Translations under genes and position numbers: made by a program
Notes under the pieces: generated by a model
Told to the model about the DNA's origin: nothing
Database searches by the model: none
Seen by the model: only the letters and a program-made list of their open reading frames with translations
From: Candidatus Omnitrophota bacterium
Lineage (GTDB): Bacteria; Omnitrophota; Gorgyraeia; Duberdicusellales; 4484-171
Assembly: GCA_018826075.1 (NCBI GenBank)
Contig: JAHKAJ010000017.1
Span: 1-48,288, forward strand
Length of the DNA: 48,288 nucleotides
Reading direction: 5' to 3'
In this document: positions 1 to 9,223 of the stretch, in pieces
Position numbering within the stretch: position 1 is the first letter of the stretch
Layout: each line of letters starts with the position of its first letter

Positions 1-565
1 CAAAAAAAACTAAAACCCTTTTAGGAATCTTAGCCAAGAATCTTTCTACCTGGCAGCGATTAAGATAGGTCCCGGTAGGGTTATCAGGATTAGCGATAAA
101 AATAATTTTAGTGTTTTTGGTTACTTTTTTAGCTATTTTTTCCAAATCATAAGCCAAATTAACTGCCGGGACCCGCAGAATTTTGGCTCCGGCTATTTTG
201 GCCTGGATTTCATAAATCAAAAAAGTCGGAAAAGAAACAACCACTTCATCGCCTTTTTCAATATAAGCTTTCAGAGCTAGAACGATCAGCTCATCAGAAC
301 CATTACCAAAAACCAACTGCTCAGGACAAACCTTTAATTTCTTAGCCAGCTTCTGCCTTAAATAGAATGACCCGCTTTCCGGATAGCGATTAATATTCTT
401 AAGCTCATTATTAATCGCTTTACGGATAAAAAAGGGCACAAAAGGATTCTCGTTAGAGGCCAGCTTATAGACCTCCTCCAACCCCAAAGCCCTCTTTACT
501 TCTTCAATCGGCTTGCCCGGCTTATAGCTGTTAATTTTCTCCAACGCGCAACGATAGGTTTTCAT
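1..565 (-). CDS. hisC: histidinol-phosphate aminotransferase-like class I/II aminotransferase (3' end cut by window edge)
   Basis: Reverse-strand reading from ATG at 565: MKTYRCALEKINSYKPGKPIEEVKRALGLEEVYKLASNENPF..., typical HisC N-terminus; runs off the left edge. Confidence 0.8.
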   Translation of the reverse strand, partial: MKTYRCALEKINSYKPGKPIEEVKRALGLEEVYKLASNENPFVPFFIRKAINNELKNINRYPESGSFYLRQKLAKKLKVCPEQLVFGNGSDELIVLALKAYIEKGDEVVVSFPTFLIYEIQAKIAGAKILRVPAVNLAYDLEKIAKKVTKNTKIIFIANPDNPTGTYLNRCQVERFLAKIPKRVLVFF

Positions 566-578
566 GATTTTATTAATC

Positions 579-1637
579 TTAATTTTCGCGAGGATAAGAG
601 CCCAGGATCTTAACAAATGAGCATCTTCTGGCTAATTTCTTTAAGGCCTTCTGGACAGACGGGGAGTTGTGATGGCCCTGAAAATCAACAAAAAAATAGT
701 ATTCCCAGGCCTTTTTCTTAGACGGCCGAGATTCTATCTTGGTAAGATTGATACCAGATTCCTTGAAAGAAGCCAAAATATCATGCAAAGCCCCTACTCT
801 ATCCTTTATCGAAAATAAAATCGAAGTTTTATCTTTCCCTGAAGGCGGACTGTCCTTTCTGGCAATCACTAAAAACCGGGTATAGTTATTCGATAAATCT
901 TCTATCGAAGAAGCTAAAACTTTAAGCCCATAAAGATTAGCTAAAATCTTATTGCCGATACAGGCACCTCGATGGTCTTTCTTAGCCTCCTGGGCAGCCT
1001 TAGCAGTAGAGCTCACTGGGACAAGTTCTGCTCCTTTTAAGTAACGCCCTACCCAGTTGCGGCACTGAGGAAATACTTGGGGATTAGAATAAATCCTCTT
1101 GATGCTTTTTAAATTCCGGCCTAAAAGGGCGTGTGAAATATTTAAAGTTGCTTCAGCACAAATGTTTAGATTTGAATCGAAAAACATATCTAAAGTGTAG
1201 TTGATTACACCTTCGGTAGAATTTTCAATCGGAACCACCCCGTACTCAGCCTGCTGCTTATCTACACTTTCAAAAACATCACTGATGGTGCCTACAGGAA
1301 TAAAGTCGGGTTTTTTACCGAATTTTTTAATCGCTGCCAGATGAGTGAAAGTCCCTTGAGGCCCTAAATAAGCTACTTTAAGGCTATGCCGCTGAGATCG
1401 GCAGGCAGATAGAATCTCCCGAAAGATATTTTCGATATCCTCCCCGGCTAAAGGGCCGCTGTCTATTTTTTTGAGGTTTTTAAGCAGGCTGGCTTCTCTT
1501 TCCGGAGAATAAAGCGAAAGTTTTTTAGCTTTTTTCAATAGGCTCACCTGGATGACTTCCTCGGCCCGTTGATTCAGGAGCTCGACTAATCTTTTATCGA
1601 TCTGATCGATTTTTTTTCTCAGTTTTTTTAACTTCAT
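579..1637 (-). CDS. pheA: bifunctional chorismate mutase/prephenate dehydratase (P-protein)
   Basis: N-terminal chorismate mutase helix (LRKKIDQIDKRLVELLNQRA), PDT domain (VAYLGPQGTFTHLAA), C-terminal ACT domain with ESRP. Confidence 0.92.
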   Translation of the reverse strand: MKLKKLRKKIDQIDKRLVELLNQRAEEVIQVSLLKKAKKLSLYSPEREASLLKNLKKIDSGPLAGEDIENIFREILSACRSQRHSLKVAYLGPQGTFTHLAAIKKFGKKPDFIPVGTISDVFESVDKQQAEYGVVPIENSTEGVINYTLDMFFDSNLNICAEATLNISHALLGRNLKSIKRIYSNPQVFPQCRNWVGRYLKGAELVPVSSTAKAAQEAKKDHRGACIGNKILANLYGLKVLASSIEDLSNNYTRFLVIARKDSPPSGKDKTSILFSIKDRVGALHDILASFKESGINLTKIESRPSKKKAWEYYFFVDFQGHHNSPSVQKALKKLARRCSFVKILGSYPREN

Positions 1638-1650
1638 GTGTTACCTTCCT

Positions 1651-2388
1651 TTATTTAAAAATCTTCTCGGCCAGTTTTAAAGAATTAAAATGCCCGATAT
1701 CAACCCAGCGGCCTTTGAGAATATAACCAAACACTTTAGCTTTTTTAGCCAACCAGGCTATATAACGTCCTGAAGCGTCAACATTCTGGTTTTGGCGTAC
1801 AAACTGATCAAGTAGCCTTAAGGACTGCCTGGGGAAAAAATATATACAGGAAGCGGCCAGGGTCGAAGCCGGTTTTTTTGGCTTTTCCTCAAAATCAACA
1901 ATCCTGCGGGCTTGGTTTAACTTGACTATTCCGAAACGTTTAGCCTCTAATCTAGATTTAATATCGTACAAACCGATCGATGGGTCCGGGCTCTTTTTTT
2001 TGGCAAACTTTAAAAAACCGAAAAGGTTATCATCAAATAAATTATCACCGCCTAAAACCAGCCAATCAGTCTTGGTGTTTCTAAAGGCGAATTTCATATC
2101 TTTTATTGCTCCCAGCCGGTCATCGGGGCTCATCGAACCGTCATTGAGGATCTTGGCTTTTATCTTAAAGCGTTTTTTCCAGTTCAAAAAATCCTTATAG
2201 AATTTTTTATTTACTACGACCCGTATCTCATCTACCGTAAATTCCTTTTCCAAAGCCGCTATTTTCTCAAAAAGAAAATTGATCATCGGCTTTTTGTTTA
2301 TCGGGATCAACGGCTTAGCCAAATGACGTGTTAAAGGATATAACCTCGTTCCGTAACCAGCGGCTAAAACTACTACTTTCATCTTCAA
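1651..2388 (-). CDS. sugar-phosphate nucleotidyltransferase
   Basis: VVVLAAGYGTRLYPLTRHLAKPLIPINKKPMI signature of NTP_transferase family. Confidence 0.85.
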   Translation of the reverse strand: MKMKVVVLAAGYGTRLYPLTRHLAKPLIPINKKPMINFLFEKIAALEKEFTVDEIRVVVNKKFYKDFLNWKKRFKIKAKILNDGSMSPDDRLGAIKDMKFAFRNTKTDWLVLGGDNLFDDNLFGFLKFAKKKSPDPSIGLYDIKSRLEAKRFGIVKLNQARRIVDFEEKPKKPASTLAASCIYFFPRQSLRLLDQFVRQNQNVDASGRYIAWLAKKAKVFGYILKGRWVDIGHFNSLKLAEKIFK

Positions 2389-4142
2389 ATCATTAAAATA
2401 TGATAAAAGTTATCGCCCAAAATGTTTTTTAACTCCTCCTGGAGATACTTCTCCACTTCCTTTGCGGTTAAAAGCTTTAAAGCTTCGCGGGCTATCCGCT
2501 GGGCATCCTTGAAGGTAACATTGGCTATCAACTCTTTTATCTTGGGTATCTGAGGAGCAGACATGCTGAATTTGTCCAACTCGATACCTAAAAGTAAAAC
2601 AGCAAAAATCGGCTCTCCGGACATCTCGCCGCACATCCCGACCCAAATATTATTATCGTGAGCAGCATCGATAACCTGCTTTATCAACTTCAATACTGCC
2701 GGGTGCCCCGGTTCGTAAAGATAAGCCACCTTTTCGTTGGCCCGGTCAACAGCTAAAGAATACTGGATCAAATCATTGGTGCCGATACTGAAAAAAGCAC
2801 TTTCTTTAGCCAAAGCATCAGCAGTTAAGGCTGCTGAAGGAACTTCGATCATCGTGCCCACCGGTACTTTATCATCAAAAGACTTGCCTTCCTGTTTTAA
2901 TTCTTCCTTACACTGCTCTAAAATATTTTTCGCCTGCCGCAATTCTTCGATACCGGAAATCATCGGAAACATTATATTGACATTTTTTTCAGCCGAAGCC
3001 CTGAGCATAGCCCGCAGCTGGGCTTTGAATACTTCCGGCCGGGCCAGGCAAAATCTAATAGCCCGCCAGCCTAAAAAAGGGCTCATCTCTTTAGGGACTT
3101 CTGGACGCGAAAGAAACTTATCACCTCCGATATCAATAGTCCTGAAAACCACTCCGTGCGGTTTGACCTTTTTAGCTACTGTCCGGTAAGCTTCGTATTG
3201 TTCTTCTTCCGAAGGAAGGTCTCTTCTACCTAAAAATATATATTCGGTCCGATAAAGGCCGATGCCTTCTGCTCCGTATTGCTTGATCAAAGGTATTTCT
3301 TCGGGAAGTTCAATATTGGCAGAAACTATGGTTTCCTTCCCATCCTTGGTCCGCGGCCTTAAAATCTTAGAGATGTGGATCGATTTGATCTCTTTGGTGT
3401 AAAGCGTGGACCTCTTTTGATATTGTTTAAGGATCTTCTCGGTAGGCTGGACAATCACCTCGCCGGATGACCCGTCAACGATGATTTTGTCTCCGGATTT
3501 AATATTCTCGGTAGCCGATTCCAAACCGACTACTGCCGGTATCCTCAAAGTACGGGCAATAATCGCGGTATGAGAAGTTCTCCCACCAATCTCAGTAACA
3601 AACCCCAACACATTATCTTTAGGCAATGACGCAGTCTGCGACGGCGCCAAATCATGGGCTACAATAACCACCTTTTCTTTAAGGTCACTTAAAGCCACTG
3701 CTTTTTCTTTCAACATTGTCCGCAAGACTCTGCGGGCAATATCCTCAATGTCGACGACTCTTTCACGCAGATATTCGTCATTAAGTTTTAGTAAAGTATC
3801 GACATATTTTTTAATGCTTTGAGAGAAAGCATATTCAACATTAACTTTCCTGATCTTGATCTGCTTAATGACATCTTCGATGAGCACCCTGTCTTCAAGA
3901 ACAAGAAAATGGGCCTCAAAGATCCGGCCGTGATCAAAACCGATATCTTTGGAAATATTCTTCTGAAGTTGCGAGATTTGGCGGCGAGTCTCGATCAAAG
4001 CCTCTTCCAACCGGTAGATCTCCCGGGAAATCTCATCATGAGAAATCTTTCGCTTAGGAATCGAGAATTCATCCTTTCTCAAGACCAAAACTGTCCCGAT
4101 ACCGACTCCTCCTGAAACAGCAATACCTTTTAATTTAATCAT
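2385..4142 (-). CDS. ptsI: phosphoenolpyruvate-protein phosphotransferase (PTS enzyme I)
   Basis: GGRTSHTAIIAR phospho-His motif, C-terminal PEP-binding TIM barrel. Confidence 0.95.
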   Translation of the reverse strand: MIKLKGIAVSGGVGIGTVLVLRKDEFSIPKRKISHDEISREIYRLEEALIETRRQISQLQKNISKDIGFDHGRIFEAHFLVLEDRVLIEDVIKQIKIRKVNVEYAFSQSIKKYVDTLLKLNDEYLRERVVDIEDIARRVLRTMLKEKAVALSDLKEKVVIVAHDLAPSQTASLPKDNVLGFVTEIGGRTSHTAIIARTLRIPAVVGLESATENIKSGDKIIVDGSSGEVIVQPTEKILKQYQKRSTLYTKEIKSIHISKILRPRTKDGKETIVSANIELPEEIPLIKQYGAEGIGLYRTEYIFLGRRDLPSEEEQYEAYRTVAKKVKPHGVVFRTIDIGGDKFLSRPEVPKEMSPFLGWRAIRFCLARPEVFKAQLRAMLRASAEKNVNIMFPMISGIEELRQAKNILEQCKEELKQEGKSFDDKVPVGTMIEVPSAALTADALAKESAFFSIGTNDLIQYSLAVDRANEKVAYLYEPGHPAVLKLIKQVIDAAHDNNIWVGMCGEMSGEPIFAVLLLGIELDKFSMSAPQIPKIKELIANVTFKDAQRIAREALKLLTAKEVEKYLQEELKNILGDNFYHILMI

Positions 4143-4401
4143 CTTCGGCCTCTAAAAATTTTTTAAGTTCCTGCATAGCTTCTTCTGAATCACTACCTTC
4201 AACAATCAAATTCACCTGCATCCCTTTATTGACTCCTAAACTTAAAATAGCGATTATTGACTTGCCGTCAACTGCTTCGCCGGCTTTATCCAGCCTGATC
4301 GAAGAATTGAACTTGTTGGCCAATTGGACAAAGATAGTCGCTGGCCGGGCATGTAAACCATGCTCTTTGTTCACAGTTATTTGTTCTTCCAAACGTTCCA
4401 T
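4135..4401 (-). CDS. ptsH: phosphocarrier protein HPr
   Basis: HGLHARPA (His15 site) and DGKSIIAILSLG (Ser46 site). Confidence 0.92.
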   Translation of the reverse strand: MERLEEQITVNKEHGLHARPATIFVQLANKFNSSIRLDKAGEAVDGKSIIAILSLGVNKGMQVNLIVEGSDSEEAMQELKKFLEAEDD

Positions 4402-5639
4402 CGGCGTTTACGATAATTATAAATATTAATAACTTCTTTAGCCAGTTTCTGTGAATCGTGTCGCAGGTAATTACTTGAACTTACGACACTGGCTTCAAAA
4501 ATGCTTATCCCTCTTTTTTTAAACCGCTCCCGGTCAAAAATAACCGGAAAAGACTTCTCCTGGGCATACTTAACCAAAAGCCGGTGCTCAAGACGCCCGG
4601 AATTAACCAGGCAAACGTTAAACAAATTTTTCTTAACGTGCGAAATGATTGCATCAAGATGGTCAAAAGCGGTAAAGCCATTGGTTTCGCCGTTTTGAGT
4701 CATAACATTGCAAATGTATAATTTCATCACATCCCGTTTGGCAATCTCTTCGCTGATCTGGCTGATCAAAAGATTAGGAATAACACTGGTAAATAAGCTT
4801 CCTGGGCCCAACACTATGATCTCGGCTTCCCGGATCGCCTCAATAGCTTCCGGATTCGGTTTGGCATCTTGAGGAAGAAGAGAAATCCTTTTTATTGACT
4901 TGTCTTCATCGGGAATTTTATCTTCCCCTTCTTTAGTGGTTCCGTCACTATACTCTGCCTTGAGGCGAATCCGATCAAGGCTGGATGGCAAAACTCTTCC
5001 CCGAATAGCCAAAACAATACTTGATTCCTCTATGGCATCCTTAAAGCTACCGGTGACTTGAGTCATCGCAGTAATAAAAAGATTGCCGAAGCTGTGCCCT
5101 TTGATACCATCGCCTTCTTGAAAACGGTATTGAAATAAATCCCTCATCATCTTAGGGACTTCAGCTAAGGAAACCAGGCAGTTGCGTATATCGCCCGGGG
5201 GAAGAATCCCGAATTCCTCACGCAAGCGCCCGGAAGAACCGCCTTCATCAGCGACTGTCACTATCGCAGTTATGTTAGCGGTATATTCCTTCAATCCTTC
5301 AAGAAGCGTAGAAAGCCCAGTGCCTCCACCGATAGCGACTATTTTTGGGCCTTTAGACAAAAAACGTTTTTCATAAATTATATCGATAAGCTCTTTGTTC
5401 TTACCAGGATAAATCGCTTCAAAAAAACTCTCAATCAACAACTTTACGCCAGCGACAAATACTGAGAAAGAAAAAACGAATAAAACAACATCAAATACCC
5501 GCAACAACGGGTCACTATCGTAGACAAAACGGACCGCAGAAAAAATTACAAAAAATATACTTAGTACTAAAAGAATCAGCCAACGCTTTATCCGCAATCC
5601 CGGATAAAGCCAACGTATCATTTTTATAAGTTTCTTCAT
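4377..5639 (-). CDS. yvcK: YvcK/CofD-like gluconeogenesis factor with N-terminal TM segment
   Basis: IVAIGGGTGLSTLLEGLK, VADEGGSSGRLREEFGILPPGDIRNCL motifs. Confidence 0.9.
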   Translation of the reverse strand: MKKLIKMIRWLYPGLRIKRWLILLVLSIFFVIFSAVRFVYDSDPLLRVFDVVLFVFSFSVFVAGVKLLIESFFEAIYPGKNKELIDIIYEKRFLSKGPKIVAIGGGTGLSTLLEGLKEYTANITAIVTVADEGGSSGRLREEFGILPPGDIRNCLVSLAEVPKMMRDLFQYRFQEGDGIKGHSFGNLFITAMTQVTGSFKDAIEESSIVLAIRGRVLPSSLDRIRLKAEYSDGTTKEGEDKIPDEDKSIKRISLLPQDAKPNPEAIEAIREAEIIVLGPGSLFTSVIPNLLISQISEEIAKRDVMKLYICNVMTQNGETNGFTAFDHLDAIISHVKKNLFNVCLVNSGRLEHRLLVKYAQEKSFPVIFDRERFKKRGISIFEASVVSSSNYLRHDSQKLAKEVINIYNYRKRRWNVWKNK

Positions 5640-5661
5640 ATTTTTTGTTAACGATCCGTCT

Positions 5662-6132
5662 TTAACCTATAGCCTGCTGCTGTTGACGTAAGAGAGCAAC
5701 GACTTCCGGCCGCTCCTTTGCAGTTTTTAATCTCTGGACCAGATATTTATCCCGCAACATCCGGGCCAGAAAAGCCAGCATTTTAAGGTGTAAACCGGCT
5801 TCACTCTGATTAGACAGGAGCAAAGCGATTATATTCACCGGTTCTTGATCTAAGGAATCAAAATCAATCCCTTCTTTTGAAACCGCTAAACAGATGACGA
5901 TATCTTTAACTGAACTGACCCGGGCATGAGGAAAAGCTATGTGGTTTCCGATTGCAGTCGAGCCCATTTCTTCCCGGCGGAATATGGCGCGAACAACAGC
6001 TGGTTTATCTTTTTTAGCGATCTTTTTTTTCTGGACAAGGTGATCAACAATAAGCGAAATCGCCGCTTTTTTATTCTTGGCTTTTACATCCAACAGGATA
6101 CATTCAGAATCTAAATAATCTAAAACATTCAT
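5662..6132 (-). CDS. PTS EIIA domain protein (fructose/nitrogen type)
   Basis: EIIA-2 fold sequence with IAFPHARV active-site His. Confidence 0.85.
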   Translation of the reverse strand: MNVLDYLDSECILLDVKAKNKKAAISLIVDHLVQKKKIAKKDKPAVVRAIFRREEMGSTAIGNHIAFPHARVSSVKDIVICLAVSKEGIDFDSLDQEPVNIIALLLSNQSEAGLHLKMLAFLARMLRDKYLVQRLKTAKERPEVVALLRQQQQAIG

Positions 6133-6145
6133 ATTATCCTAAATA

Positions 6146-6219
6146 AGCGGAGGAAGGGAATCGAACCCTCAACCTTCACGTTGGCAACGTGACGCTCTAG
6201 CCAATTGAGCTACCCCCGC
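6146..6219 (-). tRNA. tRNA-Gly(GCC)
   Basis: Cloverleaf GCGGGGG...CCTCCGC; anticodon loop TTGCCAA; no encoded CCA. Confidence 0.93.
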
Positions 6220-6231
6220 AATATAGAATCA

Positions 6232-6313
6232 TGCCGCGGGGGAGAGTTGAACTCCCACCCCTTACAGGACATGGTCCTAAGCCATGCGCGTCTGCCAATT
6301 CCGCCACCGCGGC
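6232..6313 (-). tRNA. tRNA-Leu(UAG)
   Basis: GCCGCGG...CCGCGGC acceptor, anticodon loop CTTAGGA, long variable arm. Confidence 0.92.
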
Positions 6314-6323
6314 AGACAAATTA

Positions 6324-6396
6324 TGAGCCGCCCCAGGCTCGAACTGGGGACACCCGCCTTAAAAGGGCGGTGCTCTACCAACTGAGCTAGCGGCCC
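6324..6396 (-). tRNA. tRNA-Lys(UUU)
   Basis: GGGCCGC...GCGGCTC acceptor, anticodon loop CTTTTAA. Confidence 0.93.
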
Positions 6397-6400
6397 ATGA

Positions 6401-6961
6401 TTAAAATTCTTTCAACTCTTTTTCTTTTTCTTCAAGAATCTTATCGAGATCCTTAATATATTTATCAGTGAGCTTTTGAAGCTCTTCTTCAGATTGGAAA
6501 CGTTCATCCTCGGAAATCTTTTTGTCTTTCTCAAACTGCTTTATTTCCTCTTTACCGTCTCTTCTCACGGTTCTCACCGACACCTTGCCTTCCTCTATGA
6601 CTTTTTTTACTATTTTTATCAAATCCTGGCGCCGTTCTTCAGACAACGGTGGCACTATTAACCGGAGAAGTTTTCCGTCGCAAACCGGAGTAATTCCCAA
6701 TTCTGATTGTAAAATTGCTTTCTCTATCTCTTTTAATGAGGTAGGATCATAAGGATGTATCACTACCATTCTGGCTTCGGGAACTCCGATGGTAGCTAAT
6801 TCTTTAAGCAAAGTGGGAGTTCCATAATAGTTAACCCTTATTCCTTCGACCATTTTAGGATTAGCCCGGCCTGAACGCAACTCGGCTAACTCCCTTTTGG
6901 TAGCCTCAATAGCCTTTTTCATAGTGTTCTCTATTGCCTCCAAAACCTGTTTCGCCATCAT
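6401..6961 (-). CDS. frr: ribosome recycling factor
   Basis: Full RRF: LRSGRANPKMVEGIRVNYYGTPTLLKELATIGVPEAR. Confidence 0.96.
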   Translation of the reverse strand: MMAKQVLEAIENTMKKAIEATKRELAELRSGRANPKMVEGIRVNYYGTPTLLKELATIGVPEARMVVIHPYDPTSLKEIEKAILQSELGITPVCDGKLLRLIVPPLSEERRQDLIKIVKKVIEEGKVSVRTVRRDGKEEIKQFEKDKKISEDERFQSEEELQKLTDKYIKDLDKILEEKEKELKEF

Positions 6962-6972
6962 AGTTCCTCCTC

Positions 6973-7686
6973 TTACGCTATGAGAGTACCCAAGTCTTCG
7001 CCACAGACTACTTTTTTTAGGTTTTCCGGTTTTAAAAAATTAAAAATGATTATCGGCAGTTTATTCTCCATACACAAAGTGATTGCCGTTGAATCCATTA
7101 TTTTTAATTGTTTATTGATTACTTCCATGTATTTTAAATTCTTAAACATTTGAGCTTTATCGTCTTTAAGCGGGTCCGATGAATAGGCACCGTCGACCTT
7201 TGTCCCTTTCAATAAGACATCCACTCCGATCTCAACTCCCCGCAAAGCCGCGGCAGTGTCAGTAGTAAAGTAAGGATTGCCAGTTCCGGCAACAAAAATA
7301 ACCACTCGTTTTTTCTCAAGATGCCGGACTGCCCGGCGGCGGATATATGGCTCGGCCACCCGTTCCATCTCAATGGCAGTCATGACCCTGGTAGGAATGC
7401 CTTGATTTTCCAAAGCATTTTGTAAAGCCAAACCGTTTAAAACCGTTGCCAACATGCCCATATAATCAGCAACCGTCCTTTGCATCGCAAACTCCGAAGA
7501 CTTAGGCATACCGCGAAAGATATTGCCGGCACCGACCACTAAAGCAGTCTCAACACCAAACTCTACGATCTCTTTGATCTGCCTGGCTAGATGCGCACAA
7601 ACTGAACTATCAATACCATGAGAATACTTGCCTTGAAATGCCTCTCCGCTTAATTTCAGAAGAATTCTTTTGTACTTAGCTTTCAT
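6973..7686 (-). CDS. pyrH: UMP kinase
   Basis: [13 protein letters not shown]..., [17 protein letters not shown]. Confidence 0.96.
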   Translation of the reverse strand: MKAKYKRILLKLSGEAFQGKYSHGIDSSVCAHLARQIKEIVEFGVETALVVGAGNIFRGMPKSSEFAMQRTVADYMGMLATVLNGLALQNALENQGIPTRVMTAIEMERVAEPYIRRRAVRHLEKKRVVIFVAGTGNPYFTTDTAAALRGVEIGVDVLLKGTKVDGAYSSDPLKDDKAQMFKNLKYMEVINKQLKIMDSTAITLCMENKLPIIIFNFLKPENLKKVVCGEDLGTLIA

Positions 7687-7708
7687 TTAGCGATCCGAAA
7701 TTTTCTGT

Positions 7709-8233
7709 TTAAACCTCTTCTCCCAGAGCAAAACGAACAAACCTTTTAACCATTACCTTTTCTCCGGTCTTAGACACCACTTCCCGAAGGTAATCAAAAA
7801 TAGTGATTTTGTTATCTTTCACAAAAGGCTGTTCCATAAGACAAACCTGTTTACAGTAAGCTTCTTTATCTCTAATAGCTGATAAGGTTTTTTCGGGGAT
7901 ATCCTCTTTATTCACATACTCAGGACTGGCCGCAGCTATTTGCATAGCGACATCCTTAACAAAGGTTTTAAACACCTCGGTGCGAGCAACGAAATCAGTC
8001 TCACAGTTTACCTCGACTAAAACCCCCAAGTTTGCGCCAAAATGGATGTAAGAATCTATGCGCCCCTGCTGGGCAGACCGGGAACTTCTCTTAGCCATAG
8101 TCTGGCCGCCTTTATTTCTTAAAATCACCAAAGCTTTATCGAAATCGCCTTTGGCTTCCGAAAGGGCTTCTTTGCAATCGTTAACTCCTAAAGAAGTCAT
8201 ATCTCTTAATTTCTTAATGTCGGTTAGACTCAT
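7709..8233 (-). CDS. tsf: elongation factor Ts (short form, 174 aa)
   Basis: IKKLRDMTSLGVNDCKEAL; VEVNCETDFVARTEVF. Confidence 0.94.
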   Translation of the reverse strand: MSLTDIKKLRDMTSLGVNDCKEALSEAKGDFDKALVILRNKGGQTMAKRSSRSAQQGRIDSYIHFGANLGVLVEVNCETDFVARTEVFKTFVKDVAMQIAAASPEYVNKEDIPEKTLSAIRDKEAYCKQVCLMEQPFVKDNKITIFDYLREVVSKTGEKVMVKRFVRFALGEEV

Positions 8234-8280
8234 CGGTCTCCTCCTTAAAGTTGTTAATATCTAAGCAAGCTGGGTTTTAA

Positions 8281-9090
8281 CTATCCCTTGCTTTCTTCTT
8301 TCTGATCTTGGTTTTCTTCTATCTTTTCTTGATCAACGGCAGCAACATCTGCAGCCGGTGTCTTTTCGGCTTGATCTTTTTTTACGCTTTCAACTAATTC
8401 ATTAGCTTTTTCAATGCCTTCCTTGATCGCTTCAACCAAAGAAGAAGTCACACACTTTACCGACTTTATTGAATCATCGTTGCCTGGCACAGGGTAATCG
8501 ACCACTTCAGGATTAGCGTCAGTATCGATTAAAGCTACAACCGGTATGGACAACTTCTGAGCTTCTCTTATACAGGCAGATTCCTTTTTAGGATCAACCA
8601 CAAAAACACAGCCGGGAAGGCTGTCCATGGTAGTAACCCCGCTGTAGATCTTCGCCATTCGTTCAATGTCACGGTTAAGTAAAACAACTTCTTTTTTAAC
8701 CATGGTATCAAATTTTCCTTTCTCTCGTTTCTCAATAAGTTCAAGATATTTATTTATCCGGGTTCTTACCGTTCCAAAATTGGTCAGCAGCCCACCAACC
8801 CATCTTTCTACCACATAAGGCATACTGCAAGAAGTCGCCATCTGCCTCATCTGGTCACGAAGCTGTTTTTTTGTAGCCACAAAAAGAATCCTCTCCCCCA
8901 GCTTCGCCTTTTCTCTCATAAAATCTTTTGCTTCCTCCAGCTTCTGGGCAGTTTTTTCTAAATCAATGATATAAACGTTCTTCTTCTTCCCAAAAATGAA
9001 CTTTTTCATTTTAGGGTTCCAGTGTTTGCTCAAGTGGCCGAAATGGACCCCACTTTCTAACAGGTTTTTAATAATATCGGGTAATGCCAT
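8281..9090 (-). CDS. rpsB: 30S ribosomal protein S2 with acidic/charged C-terminal tail
   Basis: LLESGVHFGHLSKHWNPKMKKFIFGKKKNVYIIDLEKT. Confidence 0.96.
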   Translation of the reverse strand: MALPDIIKNLLESGVHFGHLSKHWNPKMKKFIFGKKKNVYIIDLEKTAQKLEEAKDFMREKAKLGERILFVATKKQLRDQMRQMATSCSMPYVVERWVGGLLTNFGTVRTRINKYLELIEKREKGKFDTMVKKEVVLLNRDIERMAKIYSGVTTMDSLPGCVFVVDPKKESACIREAQKLSIPVVALIDTDANPEVVDYPVPGNDDSIKSVKCVTSSLVEAIKEGIEKANELVESVKKDQAEKTPAADVAAVDQEKIEENQDQKEESKG

Positions 9091-9223
9091 TCTTTTATTC
9101 CTCCTTCTAAGCTAATATTTATGAGTTTTTATCCTTAAGCCAGCGGTTTCCTTTTCCGGAAATCTCGCCTCAAAGTATATCATATTTCGTAATATATTCA
9201 ATAATATATTATAGTAATAAATG

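Noticed and set aside
2737-3189. 150-aa ORF antisense to ptsI
   Set aside because: Opposite a strongly conserved gene; no start context or domain
6205-6390. 61-aa plus-strand ORF
   Set aside because: Entirely antisense to three clear tRNA genes
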